Source of the DNA: Sebaldella termitidis ATCC 33386
GTDB taxonomy: Bacteria; Fusobacteriota; Fusobacteriia; Fusobacteriales; Leptotrichiaceae
Assembly: GCF_000024405.1 (NCBI RefSeq)
Contig: NC_013517.1
Span: 4,354,843 to 4,418,842 of the forward strand
DNA: 64,000 nucleotides
Reading direction: 5' to 3'
A program made the translations under genes and the position numbers. Below the pieces are notes generated by a model. The model searched no databases and was not told the DNA's origin. It saw only the letters and a list, made by a program, of their open reading frames with translations. Below, piece by piece: positions 55,287 to 64,000 of this stretch (positions within the stretch are counted from its first letter, which is position 1; every line of letters starts with the position of its first letter).

Positions 55287-56663
55287 TTATTTTATAGAAT
55301 AAAAAGCTTTATAAGCTTTATAAGCCTCATAAATATCCGCTTTGGAAGAAACCTCAAACAAAGAGTGCATCGACAGCAATGCTGGTCCTATATCAACAGT
55401 TCTTATTCCGAAATATGCCAGAAATTTTGCTACAGTTCCGCCCCCGCCTTCGTCTACCTTGCTAAATCCGCCTACCTGATAGGCTACCTTATTTTTATCG
55501 AATATTTCTCTTATTTCATACATATATTCTGCATCAGCATCATTTGAGCCATTTTTTCCTCCATGTCCTGTATATTTGGCAACAGGAATCCCATGTGACA
55601 GCTTTGCCGAATTATTCATATCATGCACAGATTTGAAAATAGGGTCTACTCCTGCAGTAACATCGGCAGATATAGCTTTGGAATTCCAGAGAGTTTCTCT
55701 AAGCAGCTGATCATCATAATCTTTTCCAGTTAATTTCAGAAGCTTTCCCGTAAAGTATTCTATTAAACTGGAATTCAGCCCTGTACTGCCGTCACTGCCC
55801 ACTTCTTCTTTATCTGCAAAATAGCATAGTACTGTTTTTTCAGGCTTTTTTATATCCAAAAGAGCTTTTAACGATGTGTAGGCACAGATTCTGTCATCCT
55901 GACCATAGGCACCTATCATTCCTCTGTCCAGACCTATATCCCTTGCCTTTAATGCCGGAACTATTTCTATCTCCGCAGAGAAAAAATCTTCTTCTTCTAT
56001 TCCATAATCTTTTTTCAGATGTTCCAGTATATTGGCTTTTATCTTTTCTTTTGCATCTTTGTCTTTTACAGGTATGGAACCAAATAATACCTTCAGCTCT
56101 TCACCTTTTATTACTTCTCTTGTTTTTCTGTCATCCTGAACATTTCTTGATAAATGCGGAAGTATATCAGGTATGCAGAAAACCGGATCCTCTTCCCTTT
56201 CTCCTATTGCGAAGCTTACTTTTTTACCGTTTTTCAAAAATACTACTCCGTGAACTGCCAGCGGTGTGGCTACCCATTGATATTTTTTTATTCCGCCGTA
56301 ATAATGAGTATTCAGCATCAAAAACTCTTCGTCCTCCAAAAGAGGGTTCATTTTGAGATCCAGTCTGGGTGAATCCACATGTGAAACTACCATGTTTATC
56401 CCTTTTTTCATATCTTCTTTCCCGATTATGCTCATAAGTATATTTTTATTTCTGTTATTAAAAAATATCTTATCCCCTGCTTTCAGCGACTTTACTTTTT
56501 CTATATTTTTAAATCCGTTTTTTTCCAGAATCTCCATAGTTATTTCTACTACTTCTCTTTCTGTTTTCCCGTTATTCAGGAATTCTTTATACTCTGAACC
56601 CAGCTGCTCTATCTCTTTTTTTTCTTTGTCTGTATAGCCTGTCCATAAATTCTTTTTGTTCAT
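55287..56663 (-). CDS. M18 family zinc aminopeptidase
   Basis: 458 residues. Zinc ligands and catalytic blocks: VVSHVDSPRLDLK (about 90-102), GQDDRICAYTSL, YFADKEEVGSDGSTG (catalytic Glu pair) and SHGIPVAKYTGHGGKNGSNDADAE. The length and motifs match the tetrahedral dodecameric aspartyl/ApeA-type aminopeptidases. Cytosolic; removes N-terminal residues from peptides. It precedes the GH13 gene by 12 nt. A functional tie between the two is not evident. Confidence 0.93.
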   Translation of the reverse strand: MNKKNLWTGYTDKEKKEIEQLGSEYKEFLNNGKTEREVVEITMEILEKNGFKNIEKVKSLKAGDKIFFNNRNKNILMSIIGKEDMKKGINMVVSHVDSPRLDLKMNPLLEDEEFLMLNTHYYGGIKKYQWVATPLAVHGVVFLKNGKKVSFAIGEREEDPVFCIPDILPHLSRNVQDDRKTREVIKGEELKVLFGSIPVKDKDAKEKIKANILEHLKKDYGIEEEDFFSAEIEIVPALKARDIGLDRGMIGAYGQDDRICAYTSLKALLDIKKPEKTVLCYFADKEEVGSDGSTGLNSSLIEYFTGKLLKLTGKDYDDQLLRETLWNSKAISADVTAGVDPIFKSVHDMNNSAKLSHGIPVAKYTGHGGKNGSNDADAEYMYEIREIFDKNKVAYQVGGFSKVDEGGGGTVAKFLAYFGIRTVDIGPALLSMHSLFEVSSKADIYEAYKAYKAFYSIK

Positions 56664-56784
56664 ATATTCTACCTCCGTTTGTACTTATTTTTGCTATTTT
56701 AAAAAGCGGCTTAATATTTTTCTGATTCTTTTACTCTCATAAAAAATAACAGATTCTAAATATTATGCCACCTTTTCTATTAAA

Positions 56785-58131
56785 TTATTTCTTTAATCTC
56801 TCAGCTAATTTTTTTCCTTCTTCTTCATATCCCGGTTTTCCCAGAAGAGCAAACATGTTTCTCTTATAGTCTTCTACTCCGGGCTGATTAAACGGATTAA
56901 TACCAAGAATATATCCGCTTACTCCGCATGCTTTTTCAAAAAAGTAAAACATATATCCCAAATGATATGGCGTAGCTTCCGGAAGCTTTAACAGAAGATT
57001 CGGTACTCCGCCGTCTATATGTGCAAGAACTGTCCCGTCACAGGCTTTTTTATTGACATAATCCATTGTTTTTCCTGCTACAAAATTCAATCCGTCAAGA
57101 TTATCCTTATCCTCTTCAATAAGAAATTCCACTTCGGGCTTTTCTATGCTTATTACTGTTTCAAACATTGTTCTTTTTCCGTCCTGTATATACTGCCCCA
57201 AAGAGTGTAAATCAGTAGAAAAATCAACAGATGCAGGGAATATTCCTTTTTGGTCTTTTCCTTCTGATTCTCCAAAAAGCTGCTTCCACCATTCAGATAC
57301 AAAATGCAGTCTTGGCTCATAATTCACAAGGATTTCTATATCTTTTCCTTTTCTGTGAAGAATATTTCTTATAGCAGCATACTGATAGCAGATATTATTT
57401 TCAAATGGTGCTCTGAAATCTACCATTGCATCTGCCGCACCTCTCATTAATTCATCTATATCTATTCCTGCCGCCGCTATTGGAAGAAGTCCTACTGCTG
57501 TAAGTACTGTAAATCTTCCGCCTACATCATCAGGTACTACGAATGTTTCGTATTTTTCCTCATCAGAAAGTTTTTTTAATGCTCCTCTTGCTTTATCAGT
57601 AGTAGAGTATATTCTCTCTCTTGCACCTTCTTTACCGTATTTTTTCTCAAGAAGATTCTTAAATACTCTGAAAGCGAGTGCAGGTTCTGTAGTTGTTCCT
57701 GATTTTGAGATAACATTGATGGAAAAATCTCTGTCTCCTATTACTTCGATCAAATGCTGCAGATAAACACCGCTTATATTAGTTCCTGCAAAATATATCT
57801 CAGGAGATTTTCTTTTTTCTTTGGATAATTTATTTGCAAAAGTGTGAGATAAAAACTCAATTGCTGCTTTAGAGCCCAGGTAAGAACCGCCTATTCCTAT
57901 CACCACAAAAACCTCAGAATCGCTTTTTATTTTCTCAGCGGATTTTTTTATTCTTGCGAATTCTTCTTTGTCATAATTTTCAGGCAGGTCTATCCATCCT
58001 AAATAGTCATTTCCTGCACCTTTTTTTTCTTCAAGGTACTTTACTGCTGTCTCTACTTGCGGTAAAAATTCACTTAATTCGTGATCATTTATAAATTTTT
58101 TTGCAAAGTCGTAACTAAATTCCAGTTTCAT
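56785..58131 (-). CDS. pgi: glucose-6-phosphate isomerase
   Basis: 448 residues, the short bacterial form. SIS-type motifs: [15 protein letters not shown] (about 76-90), [30 protein letters not shown] and the C-terminal [27 protein letters not shown] with the catalytic His/Lys region. It interconverts glucose-6-P and fructose-6-P, feeding sugars released by the phospho-glycosidases and GH13 enzyme of this window into glycolysis. Monocistronic; no clear terminator before the M18 gene. Confidence 0.96.
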   Translation of the reverse strand: MKLEFSYDFAKKFINDHELSEFLPQVETAVKYLEEKKGAGNDYLGWIDLPENYDKEEFARIKKSAEKIKSDSEVFVVIGIGGSYLGSKAAIEFLSHTFANKLSKEKRKSPEIYFAGTNISGVYLQHLIEVIGDRDFSINVISKSGTTTEPALAFRVFKNLLEKKYGKEGARERIYSTTDKARGALKKLSDEEKYETFVVPDDVGGRFTVLTAVGLLPIAAAGIDIDELMRGAADAMVDFRAPFENNICYQYAAIRNILHRKGKDIEILVNYEPRLHFVSEWWKQLFGESEGKDQKGIFPASVDFSTDLHSLGQYIQDGKRTMFETVISIEKPEVEFLIEEDKDNLDGLNFVAGKTMDYVNKKACDGTVLAHIDGGVPNLLLKLPEATPYHLGYMFYFFEKACGVSGYILGINPFNQPGVEDYKRNMFALLGKPGYEEEGKKLAERLKK

Positions 58132-58364
58132 TTTCTCCCTCCGATATGCTTTTTGATTTTAGTATAACAGAATATATGAGGTTTTTCAATTATTTTATAT
58201 CATAATTTTTTCTTATTGTGATATAATGTAAGCAGTATTTCAGCACTCTGGAATTAAACGAGCAAGTCATTTTTTATTATAAATTTTCCTGTATAATATT
58301 TCTTTCAAATTTCTTTTTTCATTTAGTTTTTTATAAAATAATTATTTTTGGAGAGGTGATAAAA

Positions 58365-58829
58365 ATGCCTAAAGTTTCAAATATTGAGCTTATAAAAATA
58401 GGAAAGCAGCCGGTTTTATCAGTAAGAACAATTACGAATGCCGCCAATCTTCCTTCTGTTATCGGGGAAAGTTTTAGAAAAATAGCAGATTATCTGACGG
58501 AAATCAATGAATTGATGTCTGATGTACCTTTTGTAGCTTATCACAGTCTTGATCCCGAGGATATGGATATAGAAGTAGGTTTTCCGGTTCCAAGCCCGCT
58601 TTCGGGAAAAGGCGATATAAGAGCTTCCTTTTTTCAGGAGGGTTTTGCTGTTTTCTCCATGTTCAGAGGTTCTTACGGAGACATGGAGCCTTTATACAGC
58701 GAGATGACAGGATGGATAGAGGAAAACGGCTACAGGTTTTCCGGAGCATATTATGAATTCTATTATAACGGAATAGAATTTCCCGAAAGTGAACTGCTTA
58801 CCAAAGTTCTTATTCCTGTTTCAAAGTAA
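58365..58829 (+). CDS. GyrI-like small-molecule-binding protein
   Basis: 154 residues from ATG 58365 (site GGAGAGGTGAT). A GTG three codons earlier lies inside the site. The fold is the AraC-effector/GyrI type: duplicated beta-alpha-beta-beta units with VLSVRTITNAANLPSVIGESF at the start, YHSLDPEDMDIEVGFPVP in the middle and GSYGDMEPLYSEMTGWIEENGY toward the end. There is no DNA-binding domain. Such stand-alone proteins bind hydrophobic ligands or gyrase. Isolated gene with its own terminator. Confidence 0.8.
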   Translation: MPKVSNIELIKIGKQPVLSVRTITNAANLPSVIGESFRKIADYLTEINELMSDVPFVAYHSLDPEDMDIEVGFPVPSPLSGKGDIRASFFQEGFAVFSMFRGSYGDMEPLYSEMTGWIEENGYRFSGAYYEFYYNGIEFPESELLTKVLIPVSK

Positions 58830-58850
58830 ATAATTTATTTACAGATAATA

Positions 58851-58882
58851 AAAAAGCTGCTTCATATGAAACAGCTTTTTTT
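58851..58882. terminator. bidirectional terminator
   Basis: AAAAAGCTG, a TTCATATGAA core, and CAGCTTTTTTT form a near-perfect palindrome. It serves the GyrI-like gene and the leftward tRNA-Gln. Confidence 0.75.
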
Positions 58883-58907
58883 ATATATAATCTAATATTT
58901 TTTCAAA

Positions 58908-58982
58908 TGGCTGGGCTGAATGGATTCGAACCATTGCATGCTGGAGTCAAAGTCCAGTGCCTTACCGCTTGGCGACAGCCCA
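58908..58982 (-). tRNA. tRNA-Gln (TTG)
   Basis: 75 nt with encoded CCA. Acceptor TGGGCTG pairs with CAGCCCA. The anticodon loop CTTTGAC gives TTG. T-arm GGTTCGAATCC. A stand-alone gene between hsp20 and the GyrI-like gene. Confidence 0.97.
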
Positions 58983-59093
58983 ATAATGATACAAAAAAGA
59001 TTATATCTAATTTTTCCTTATCTGTCAAGGGATTTTTTCATTTTTTTTGAATTCCTTTAATAATCTTCTTGTTTTTCAGGACTTTTATCTCTG

Positions 59094-59122
59094 TTGACCT
59101 GTATTTTTTTTAGTGCTATACT
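59094..59122 (+). promoter_or_regulatory. promoter of hsp20
   Basis: TTGACC (59094-59099), 17 nt, TATACT (59117-59122), about 50 nt before the ATG. No CIRCE element is visible, so HrcA control is not supported. Confidence 0.65.
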
Positions 59123-59172
59123 AAAAATATAGAGAGAAATTATAAATAAATTTTTTTAAGAGGTGATAGTCT

Positions 59173-59607
59173 ATGAATAAAAAATTTTTACCTATTAAAT
59201 CAACTTTTTTTGATGATTTGATTAAAAGAGATAATTTTTTCAAAGATAATCTCTTTGACGATTTTTTAAATTTCAAATCTTCACTTCCGGCACTTAATGT
59301 TTCAGAAGATGATTATAATTATCAGATTGATGTTGCTTATCCCGGAGCAAAAAAAGAAAATTTTACCGTTCATATAAAGGATAATAATCTGGTTATCAAA
59401 TATGAAAATAAAGCTGAAAATAAAGTAGAAGAAAAAAATTATCATAAAAAAGAGTTTTCTTCTGAGTCATTTATAAGAACTCTTGAAATACCCCAAAACT
59501 GTGATATTGAAAATATCAAAAGCAAATATGAGGATGGTGTACTCAATATAAATATTCCTAAACTGGAAAAACCAGAAGAAAATATAAAAATTGTGGATAT
59601 CGAGTAA
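59173..59607 (+). CDS. small heat-shock protein, Hsp20/alpha-crystallin family
   Basis: 144 residues. A short N-terminal arm rich in Phe and Asp (about 1-35), then the alpha-crystallin domain (about 38-135), with PALNVSEDDYNYQIDVAYPGAKKENF and the closing YEDGVLNINIPK, the family's GVL motif. It is an ATP-independent holdase that keeps unfolding proteins soluble. Monocistronic, with its own promoter and two downstream hairpins. Start ATG 59173 behind AAGAGGTGAT. Confidence 0.92.
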   Translation: MNKKFLPIKSTFFDDLIKRDNFFKDNLFDDFLNFKSSLPALNVSEDDYNYQIDVAYPGAKKENFTVHIKDNNLVIKYENKAENKVEEKNYHKKEFSSESFIRTLEIPQNCDIENIKSKYEDGVLNINIPKLEKPEENIKIVDIE

Positions 59608-59628
59608 CAGATATTCAATATGTAAAAA

Positions 59629-59656
59629 GGCTGTGATTAAATCACAGTCTTTTTTA
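59629..59656 (+). terminator. hsp20 terminator
   Basis: GGCTGTGAT and ATCACAGTC arms with a 3-nt loop, followed by TTTTTT. Confidence 0.7.
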
Positions 59657-59663
59657 CATAAAA

Positions 59664-59700
59664 AGAAGCTGACTGAAATTAATCTGTCAGCTTCTTTTAT
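59664..59700 (+). terminator. second hairpin after hsp20
   Basis: AGAAGCTGAC (59664-59673) pairs perfectly with GTCAGCTTCT (59686-59695), then TTTTATT. It is followed directly by AAAGGGGTATATGAA. Confidence 0.6.
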
Positions 59701-59848
59701 TAAAGGGGTATATGAAAAAATTAATTGCTCTCGTTAACTATGGTATAATTATAAAACTATTTTCTTTATTTTTCCTTTTTATAATCTTTTTTTATTTATA
59801 TATATAAATATTTTCTCTTACTCAAAAAAATAATCCTAATAACAAAAA

Positions 59849-59881
59849 ATCTGCTGTATCGGTTACACAATACAGCAGATT
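59849..59881 (-). terminator. mnmE terminator
   Basis: ATCTGCTGTAT (59849-59859) pairs with ATACAGCAGAT (59870-59880); T-run on the minus strand. It ends the rpmH-mnmE operon. Confidence 0.8.
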
Positions 59882-59896
59882 ATCTATATAATTATT

Positions 59897-61267
59897 TTAT
59901 TTACCTACACAAAAATTACTGAATACATGATCTAATATATCCTCAGAACTTATTTCCCCTGTAATTTCCGATAAAGAATCAAGTGCTTCCTTAAGATCCA
60001 CTGATATCAAATCCATAGGCATTTCAGAATCAATTGTTTCAAATATATTTTCTACTGCCTCTTTTGTTTTTTCCAACGCCGATTTATGTCTTATATTGGT
60101 AATTACAAGCTTTTCAGATGAATCCTCCACGTCTTCTTCGAGAATATAATTATATATCCGTTCTTCCATTTCTTCTATTCCAGTTTCTTCCTTTGCAGAA
60201 ATTTCCAGTATCTCACCATCGAAAAAATCAATATTTTCTCTGGTTATTTTTCTTGAAAGATCGATTTTATTCAGGAGTATTATTGCTTTTTTATTATTTT
60301 CCCTTATAAGCTCTATTATCTGATGATCATCCTTTTCGAGCTCTCTTGAAGCATCAAGAACAAAGAGAATGAGATCACTTTTTTCAATAATTTCCTTGGA
60401 TTTTTCTACACCTATATTTTCTACCAGATCCTCTGTTTCTCTTATCCCTGCTGTATCCACCAGTACAAGAGGTATTCCTCTTACATTTATCACTTCTTCT
60501 ATTATATCTCTTGTCGTCCCCGGAATATGGGTTACTATAGCTCTTTCTTCTTTTAAAAGAGAATTCAGAAGAGTTGATTTTCCTACATTTGGTTTTCCAA
60601 TAATAGCTGTCTTTATGCCTTCTTTTATCTTTTTCCCCTTATCATAGGAATTTATTAATTTATTTATTTCTGTATGAACATTTTCAAGATTATCCCTTAA
60701 ATGTGCAGGAAGCGGTTCATCAATTCCCTCCTCCGGATAATCAAGCACAACATTTACATGAGCTGTTACATCCAGAAGAAGTTTTTTCAGATTTTGTATT
60801 TTGTCTCTAAGATCGCCTCTCAGCTGTTCAAGCGACAGGGATATGCTTTTCTCTGTTTTTCCCTGTATAATATCCATTACTGCCTCTGCCTGAGAAAGAT
60901 CTATTCTTCCGTTCATAAATGCTCTTTTGGTAAACTCTCCCTTTTCAGCATGCCTTGCACCTTTTTTCAGAACAAGTTCCAGTATTTTTTGTGTTACAAG
61001 ATAACCGCCGTGGCAGTTTATCTCCACTACATCTTCACATGTATAGGTTTTCGGCCCTTTCATTCTGACCGTCATTGCTTCATCAAGCATGTAATCTCCG
61101 TCATATATAAATCCATAATTAAATTTATAAAAACCCAAATCTTTATTTGGGTTTTTTGCTTTAAATATTTTATTTAATATTTCAAAAGAGTCGTCACCTG
61201 AAATTCTTATAATTCCTATACCGCCCTCACCTCTCGGAGTCGATATAGCAGCTATTGTTTCAAACAT
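59897..61267 (-). CDS. mnmE: tRNA modification GTPase
   Basis: 456 residues. The N-terminal tetrahydrofolate-binding domain (about 1-120) has [13 protein letters not shown]. The helical domain encloses a G domain (about 218-375) with GKPNVGKST (P-loop), PGTTRD (switch), DTAG and NKID. It ends with the conserved FCVGK, where the Cys is in the usual C-I/V/L-GK tail. It works with MnmG on U34 of tRNA. It is the last gene of the origin operon, 3 nt after jag. Confidence 0.96.
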   Translation of the reverse strand: MFETIAAISTPRGEGGIGIIRISGDDSFEILNKIFKAKNPNKDLGFYKFNYGFIYDGDYMLDEAMTVRMKGPKTYTCEDVVEINCHGGYLVTQKILELVLKKGARHAEKGEFTKRAFMNGRIDLSQAEAVMDIIQGKTEKSISLSLEQLRGDLRDKIQNLKKLLLDVTAHVNVVLDYPEEGIDEPLPAHLRDNLENVHTEINKLINSYDKGKKIKEGIKTAIIGKPNVGKSTLLNSLLKEERAIVTHIPGTTRDIIEEVINVRGIPLVLVDTAGIRETEDLVENIGVEKSKEIIEKSDLILFVLDASRELEKDDHQIIELIRENNKKAIILLNKIDLSRKITRENIDFFDGEILEISAKEETGIEEMEERIYNYILEEDVEDSSEKLVITNIRHKSALEKTKEAVENIFETIDSEMPMDLISVDLKEALDSLSEITGEISSEDILDHVFSNFCVGK

Positions 61268-61270
61268 ATT

Positions 61271-62095
61271 CTACCTCTTCTTTTTTATAACTAAACATCT
61301 CTTTGGCTCTTCACCCACGCTTTGAGTTTCCAGTTCTTTCATGAAAGAAATTTCCTCATGAATTATCTTTCTTTCTCTTGCTGACATAGGGTTAAGCTTA
61401 ATCGAATTTCCTGTTTCCAGTACTTTTTCTCCTTTTTTACGTGCCAAAGCTCTTAATGATTCTTCTCTTTTATTCTTATAACCGTTTGAATCTATTACTA
61501 CTTTTACATTCTTTACCATTGTTCCTATCAGATACTCAAGACTGTTTAATGTAGTTCCTTTTTCACCTATAAGATATCTTATGTCTTTTCCTTCAAGATT
61601 TACTATGTATCTTCCGTTTCTGTTCTGTATATTTTTTATGTTTACATTTAATTTGGAAGCTACTATAAATTCCTTGATTATCGCTCTAAGCTGATTTTCA
61701 ACACTGCCTTCATTTTCTTTTCTTTCAAAGCTTTCCGGCTTTTCTGTTTTTTCTCTTGGTTCTCTAGGTTTTTTTATTTCTTTTGGAACTCTTTCCTGTG
61801 TTCTTTTTTCTTTTTCTCTTGGTTTTTCCTGTACCTTTTCCTTCACAGATTCTTTTTTTTCTGTCTGAGCTTTTACTGTTTTTTCTGCTTTTTTTATTTC
61901 ATTAATTTCTTGTTTTTTCTTTTTATCTACTACTCGTATTTCATATTCACCCTCGATATTAAGGAATAAAAATTTTTTAGGTTTTTTCAGTACCATAATT
62001 TCAAAAGTTTCATTTTCCTTTAAATGAAGGATGTTTTTAGCCATTTGTTCTACTTCTTTTTCACTTTTGGCTCGTAATTTTATTACCTCATCCAT
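61271..62095 (-). CDS. jag: Jag/KhpB RNA-binding protein
   Basis: 274 residues. An N-terminal Jag_N domain (about 1-60) is followed by a long Lys/Glu/Arg-rich linker (about 65-130). Then come a KH domain (about 140-205, with LIGEKGTTLNSLEYLI, a GxxG-like loop) and the C-terminal R3H domain (about 208-270, with REESLRALARKKGEKVL and MSARERKIIHE). KhpB proteins bind RNA with KhpA and affect cell division. The stop overlaps the yidC region by one base. Confidence 0.92.
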   Translation of the reverse strand: MDEVIKLRAKSEKEVEQMAKNILHLKENETFEIMVLKKPKKFLFLNIEGEYEIRVVDKKKKQEINEIKKAEKTVKAQTEKKESVKEKVQEKPREKEKRTQERVPKEIKKPREPREKTEKPESFERKENEGSVENQLRAIIKEFIVASKLNVNIKNIQNRNGRYIVNLEGKDIRYLIGEKGTTLNSLEYLIGTMVKNVKVVIDSNGYKNKREESLRALARKKGEKVLETGNSIKLNPMSARERKIIHEEISFMKELETQSVGEEPKRCLVIKKKR

Positions 62096-62754
62096 TAATT
62101 TCTTCCTTTCATAATGAAAAACTGTTGGATAACTGCTAATAAACTCGAAGTAAACCAGTATAATGAAACCCCTGACGGCATATTATATGTCATTACCAGA
62201 ATTACAAGCGGTAATGTATAAAGCATTGTCTTCATTTGAGGATTACTGTCCTGTGTTCCTGTACTCATCATTTTTTGTTGGAAAAAAGTAACAACTGTAT
62301 TTAGTAACGGAAATATATTAATAGCTGAAAACATACCTGTAAATGGCAGCTTTACCAAAGCATCAGGCTGTTTTAGGTTAAACCACAAAAAAGTGGCATC
62401 ATTGGGTATTGAATTTGCGTCATTTAGTACACGAAATAATGTAATAAAAATACACATTTGTACAAATAAAGGCAAACACCCTGCCATAGGATTTACCTGA
62501 TTTTTCTTATATATTTCCTGCATTTTTATCTGCATTTCCTGAGGATTATCTTTATATTTTTCTCTTAATTTATCTACTTCCGGCTGGATATCCCGCATTT
62601 TTTTCATTGATTTTTCTTGTTTTATAGTCAATGGCAGGATTATAACTCTTATTAAAACTGTTAGTAGAATTATTCCTATCCCATAATTTCCGGTAAATTC
62701 TGATAATTTCTTTAATGTTGTTAAAAATACTCCCTCTAATGGACCTATTCTCAT
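62095..62754 (-). CDS. yidC: membrane protein insertase YidC
   Basis: 219 residues from ATG 62754 behind TTGGAGG. A TTG 12 nt earlier lies within the ribosome site itself. Five hydrophobic segments, with the first core helix YGIGIILLTVLIRVIILPLT carrying the conserved groove Arg. The cytosolic coiled coil (QEKSMKKMRDIQPEVDKLREKY) and PMAGCLPLFVQM follow. It lacks the large periplasmic P1 domain of proteobacterial YidC and resembles the short Gram-positive form, despite the presumed outer membrane. No lipobox is visible. Confidence 0.95.
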   Translation of the reverse strand: MRIGPLEGVFLTTLKKLSEFTGNYGIGIILLTVLIRVIILPLTIKQEKSMKKMRDIQPEVDKLREKYKDNPQEMQIKMQEIYKKNQVNPMAGCLPLFVQMCIFITLFRVLNDANSIPNDATFLWFNLKQPDALVKLPFTGMFSAINIFPLLNTVVTFFQQKMMSTGTQDSNPQMKTMLYTLPLVILVMTYNMPSGVSLYWFTSSLLAVIQQFFIMKGRN

Positions 62755-62770
62755 ATTTTCCTCCAAAAAC

Positions 62771-62980
62771 TTATTTTAATGGATCATATCCTCCTTTATG
62801 AAAAGGATGGCATTTTAGAATTCTTATCAGTCCTAAATATAGTCCTTTTAATGCTCCATATTTTTCTACTGCCTGTTTAGTATATTCCGAACATGTAGGA
62901 TAAAACCTGCATCTTCTTCCCAAAAAAGGGGAAATTGCTTTCTGATAAAATTTTATGAGGAAAATAAATATTTTTCTCAT
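62771..62980 (-). CDS. yidD: membrane protein insertion efficiency factor
   Basis: 69 residues. The hallmark block is [25 protein letters not shown] (about 9-33), then [10 protein letters not shown] and [15 protein letters not shown], which includes the three conserved cysteines. It is a small membrane-associated helper of YidC. Its start overlaps the rnpA stop by 4 nt and yidC follows after 16 nt. Confidence 0.95.
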   Translation of the reverse strand: MRKIFIFLIKFYQKAISPFLGRRCRFYPTCSEYTKQAVEKYGALKGLYLGLIRILKCHPFHKGGYDPLK

Positions 62981-63300
62981 TTTATAATTCCTTTCAAAAT
63001 ATCTTTCTCCATAGTATCATATTTTAGGGAATCTATATTATCTTTTAAAACAGCTTTTCCTATAATAATATAATCATAATTTTCTTTAAATTTATTATAG
63101 TTTAATCTGACAACTTCGCGGAACAGTCTTTTTATTCTGTTACGCTTAACTGCATTTCCAGTTTTTTTACTAGCTACGAACCCAAACCTTTTTTCATTTA
63201 AATTATTGTTTAGGAAAATTATTATTACATATTTAGTATGTTTTTTTTGTCCTTTTTGGTAGACTTTTGAGAATTCCTTTTCTTTTTTTAAAGTTATCAT
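62977..63300 (-). CDS. rnpA: ribonuclease P protein component
   Basis: 107 residues, basic. The signature RNR motif ([19 protein letters not shown], about 50-68) follows [12 protein letters not shown]. It binds the RNase P RNA and helps mature tRNA 5' ends. It sits between rpmH and yidD, as in nearly all bacteria. A hairpin between rpmH and rnpA probably reduces its expression relative to L34. Confidence 0.95.
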   Translation of the reverse strand: MITLKKEKEFSKVYQKGQKKHTKYVIIIFLNNNLNEKRFGFVASKKTGNAVKRNRIKRLFREVVRLNYNKFKENYDYIIIGKAVLKDNIDSLKYDTMEKDILKGIIK

Positions 63301-63340
63301 AAGTTTATATCCTTATATTCCTTCTTTAAAGAGTTTTAAA

Positions 63341-63371
63341 AACCCGGTGCTTATTTATGAATCACCGGGTT
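63341..63371 (-). terminator. attenuator/terminator between rpmH and rnpA
   Basis: AACCCGGTG (63341-63349) pairs perfectly with CACCGGGTT (63363-63371), then TTTTAAAA on the minus strand. The 5' arm begins inside the rpmH stop codon. Confidence 0.75.
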
Positions 63372-63507
63372 AAGCACATAATTGTTTTCTACCTTTTGTT
63401 CTTCTTCTTTTAAGGACTGATCTTCCGCTTTTTGTTTTCATTCTTGCTTTAAACCCATGATCCTTTTTTCTTTTTCTCTTGTTTGGCTGAAATGTTTTTT
63501 TGCTCAT
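63370..63507 (-). CDS. rpmH: 50S ribosomal protein L34
   Basis: 45 residues from ATG 63507 (site GGAAGGAG) to TAA 63370. The sequence is very basic, with [19 protein letters not shown], then the canonical GR-VL-RRR-KGRK. It is slightly longer than usual at the end (QLCA). It heads the leftward rpmH-rnpA-yidD-yidC-jag-mnmE operon. Two promoters lie upstream. Confidence 0.95.
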   Translation of the reverse strand: MSKKTFQPNKRKRKKDHGFKARMKTKSGRSVLKRRRTKGRKQLCA

Positions 63508-63537
63508 TTTACAGACTCCTTCCTAAAGTTATAATAA

Positions 63538-63566
63538 ATTATACTATATAAAAATTTATTTCACAA
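63538..63566 (-). promoter_or_regulatory. rpmH promoter, proximal
   Basis: On the minus strand TTGTGA (63566-63561), 17 nt, TATAAT (63543-63538), about 30 nt before the ATG. Confidence 0.6.
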
Positions 63567-63589
63567 ATTGTTATAGTTAATTACGATAT

Positions 63590-63618
63590 ATCATAATAAA
63601 AAAAAAGAAAAAAGTCAA
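63590..63618 (-). promoter_or_regulatory. rpmH promoter, distal
   Basis: On the minus strand TTGACT (63618-63613), 17 nt, TATGAT (63595-63590). Confidence 0.6.
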
Positions 63619-64000
63619 GTTTTTTAATTGGAATTTAGCATAAAAGACTTGTTTTCATTGAAATTAAATTTTTATTTTAAAATTTTAAATAATTGTATTT
63701 CTGCTTTTATATTTCTTTTTATATATTATCAGATATTATAAATCGTTTTTAGAATGCTTTTTTTCTTTGAGAATTGATAGAGTTTTTTCATATAACATGT
63801 TTTTGTTTTCACAGTGTCTTAGCTGATTGCTGGAATTTTTTATCACAAAGTTATTTTTACATGCATTTCAGATTTATTTTTATTATGTGAAAAATTTTCA
63901 AATGAATTTTCCGGATTTTTTGACATGCTTTTTTCTATCGGATTTTTTTTTCCACAGAGCATATTATTAATAAAATAAAAAACATTTCTATTATTATTAT

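Larger units (their letters stand above)
63508..64000. other. 493-bp AT-rich rpmH upstream region, probable origin flank
   Basis: No gene. It holds two rpmH promoters and, between 63805 and 63956, four 9-mers at or within one base of TTWTNCACA: 63805-63813, 63839-63847, 63886-63894 (reverse) and 63948-63956. In most bacteria rpmH and dnaA flank the origin, so this is probably one side of oriC. Confidence 0.55.

Noticed and set aside
59020..59172. CIRCE operator upstream of hsp20
   Set aside because: TTAGCACTC/GAGTGCTAA arms are absent; only a TTAGTGC fragment appears by chance across the promoter.

Overview
The window looks like a Fusobacteriota chromosome, most likely Leptotrichiaceae and close to Sebaldella. 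It is strongly AT-rich. It combines a Gram-negative surface (a type V autotransporter with the fusobacterial N-terminal signature, and several signal-peptide proteins) with PTS-based sugar metabolism and strong GGAGG ribosome binding sites. The right end is the classic origin-proximal block rpmH-rnpA-yidD-yidC-jag-mnmE, all reading leftward. The replication origin and dnaA should therefore lie at or just beyond the right edge, and most housekeeping genes and the rRNA operon run away from it. The species name is an inference from gene content, not a database match.

Left part (1-12.1 kb): a truncated DUF4240 gene, a secreted YwqK/MORN-like repeat protein with an unknown secreted partner, and a small acidic protein come first. 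Leftward housekeeping genes follow: HPr, IspH and an eight-domain S1 protein, then a GH1 6-phospho-beta-glucosidase, pheS-pheT, a 54-residue membrane protein, and an orphan glucitol-type PTS EIIA. A parS-like palindrome sits upstream of the EIIA gene.

12.1-19.9 kb: a 2225-residue autotransporter with its own consensus promoter and a 240-nt leader, then a 78-residue membrane protein with a TTG start.

19.9-28.3 kb: a sugar-utilisation island in three leftward units. They are SorC regulator plus Gfo/Idh dehydrogenase; GH4 phospho-glycosidase, PHP-domain phosphoesterase, PTS EIICB and MgtC; and Dabb protein plus RpiR regulator. Terminators separate them. Import by the PTS would yield a phosphorylated glycoside for the GH4 enzyme; the PHP enzyme is the unexpected member.

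28.4-38.2 kb (rightward): a membrane-anchored protein of nineteen uninterrupted 24-residue repeats, a ParA-like ATPase with a small partner, a formate dehydrogenase module (NuoG/FdhA-type catalytic subunit with Cys instead of Sec, mobA, fdhD), and a DUF1848 protein next to an AlkA-type DNA glycosylase.

38.2-47 kb (leftward): SIMPL protein, UPF0237/UPF0210 pair, mnmG, a secreted Cys-rich protein, thiamine pyrophosphokinase, nitroreductase, a ribulose-phosphate-3-epimerase-like enzyme and a GNAT acetyltransferase.

46.9-52 kb: one complete rRNA operon (16S-23S-5S-tRNA-Asn) with promoter, terminator and visible processing stems. 52-59.9 kb: a large GH13 enzyme, M18 aminopeptidase, Pgi, a GyrI-like protein, tRNA-Gln and Hsp20. 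59.9-64 kb: the rpmH-to-mnmE operon and an AT-rich gene-free stretch with DnaA-box-like 9-mers. I saw no transposase, prophage or CRISPR array.
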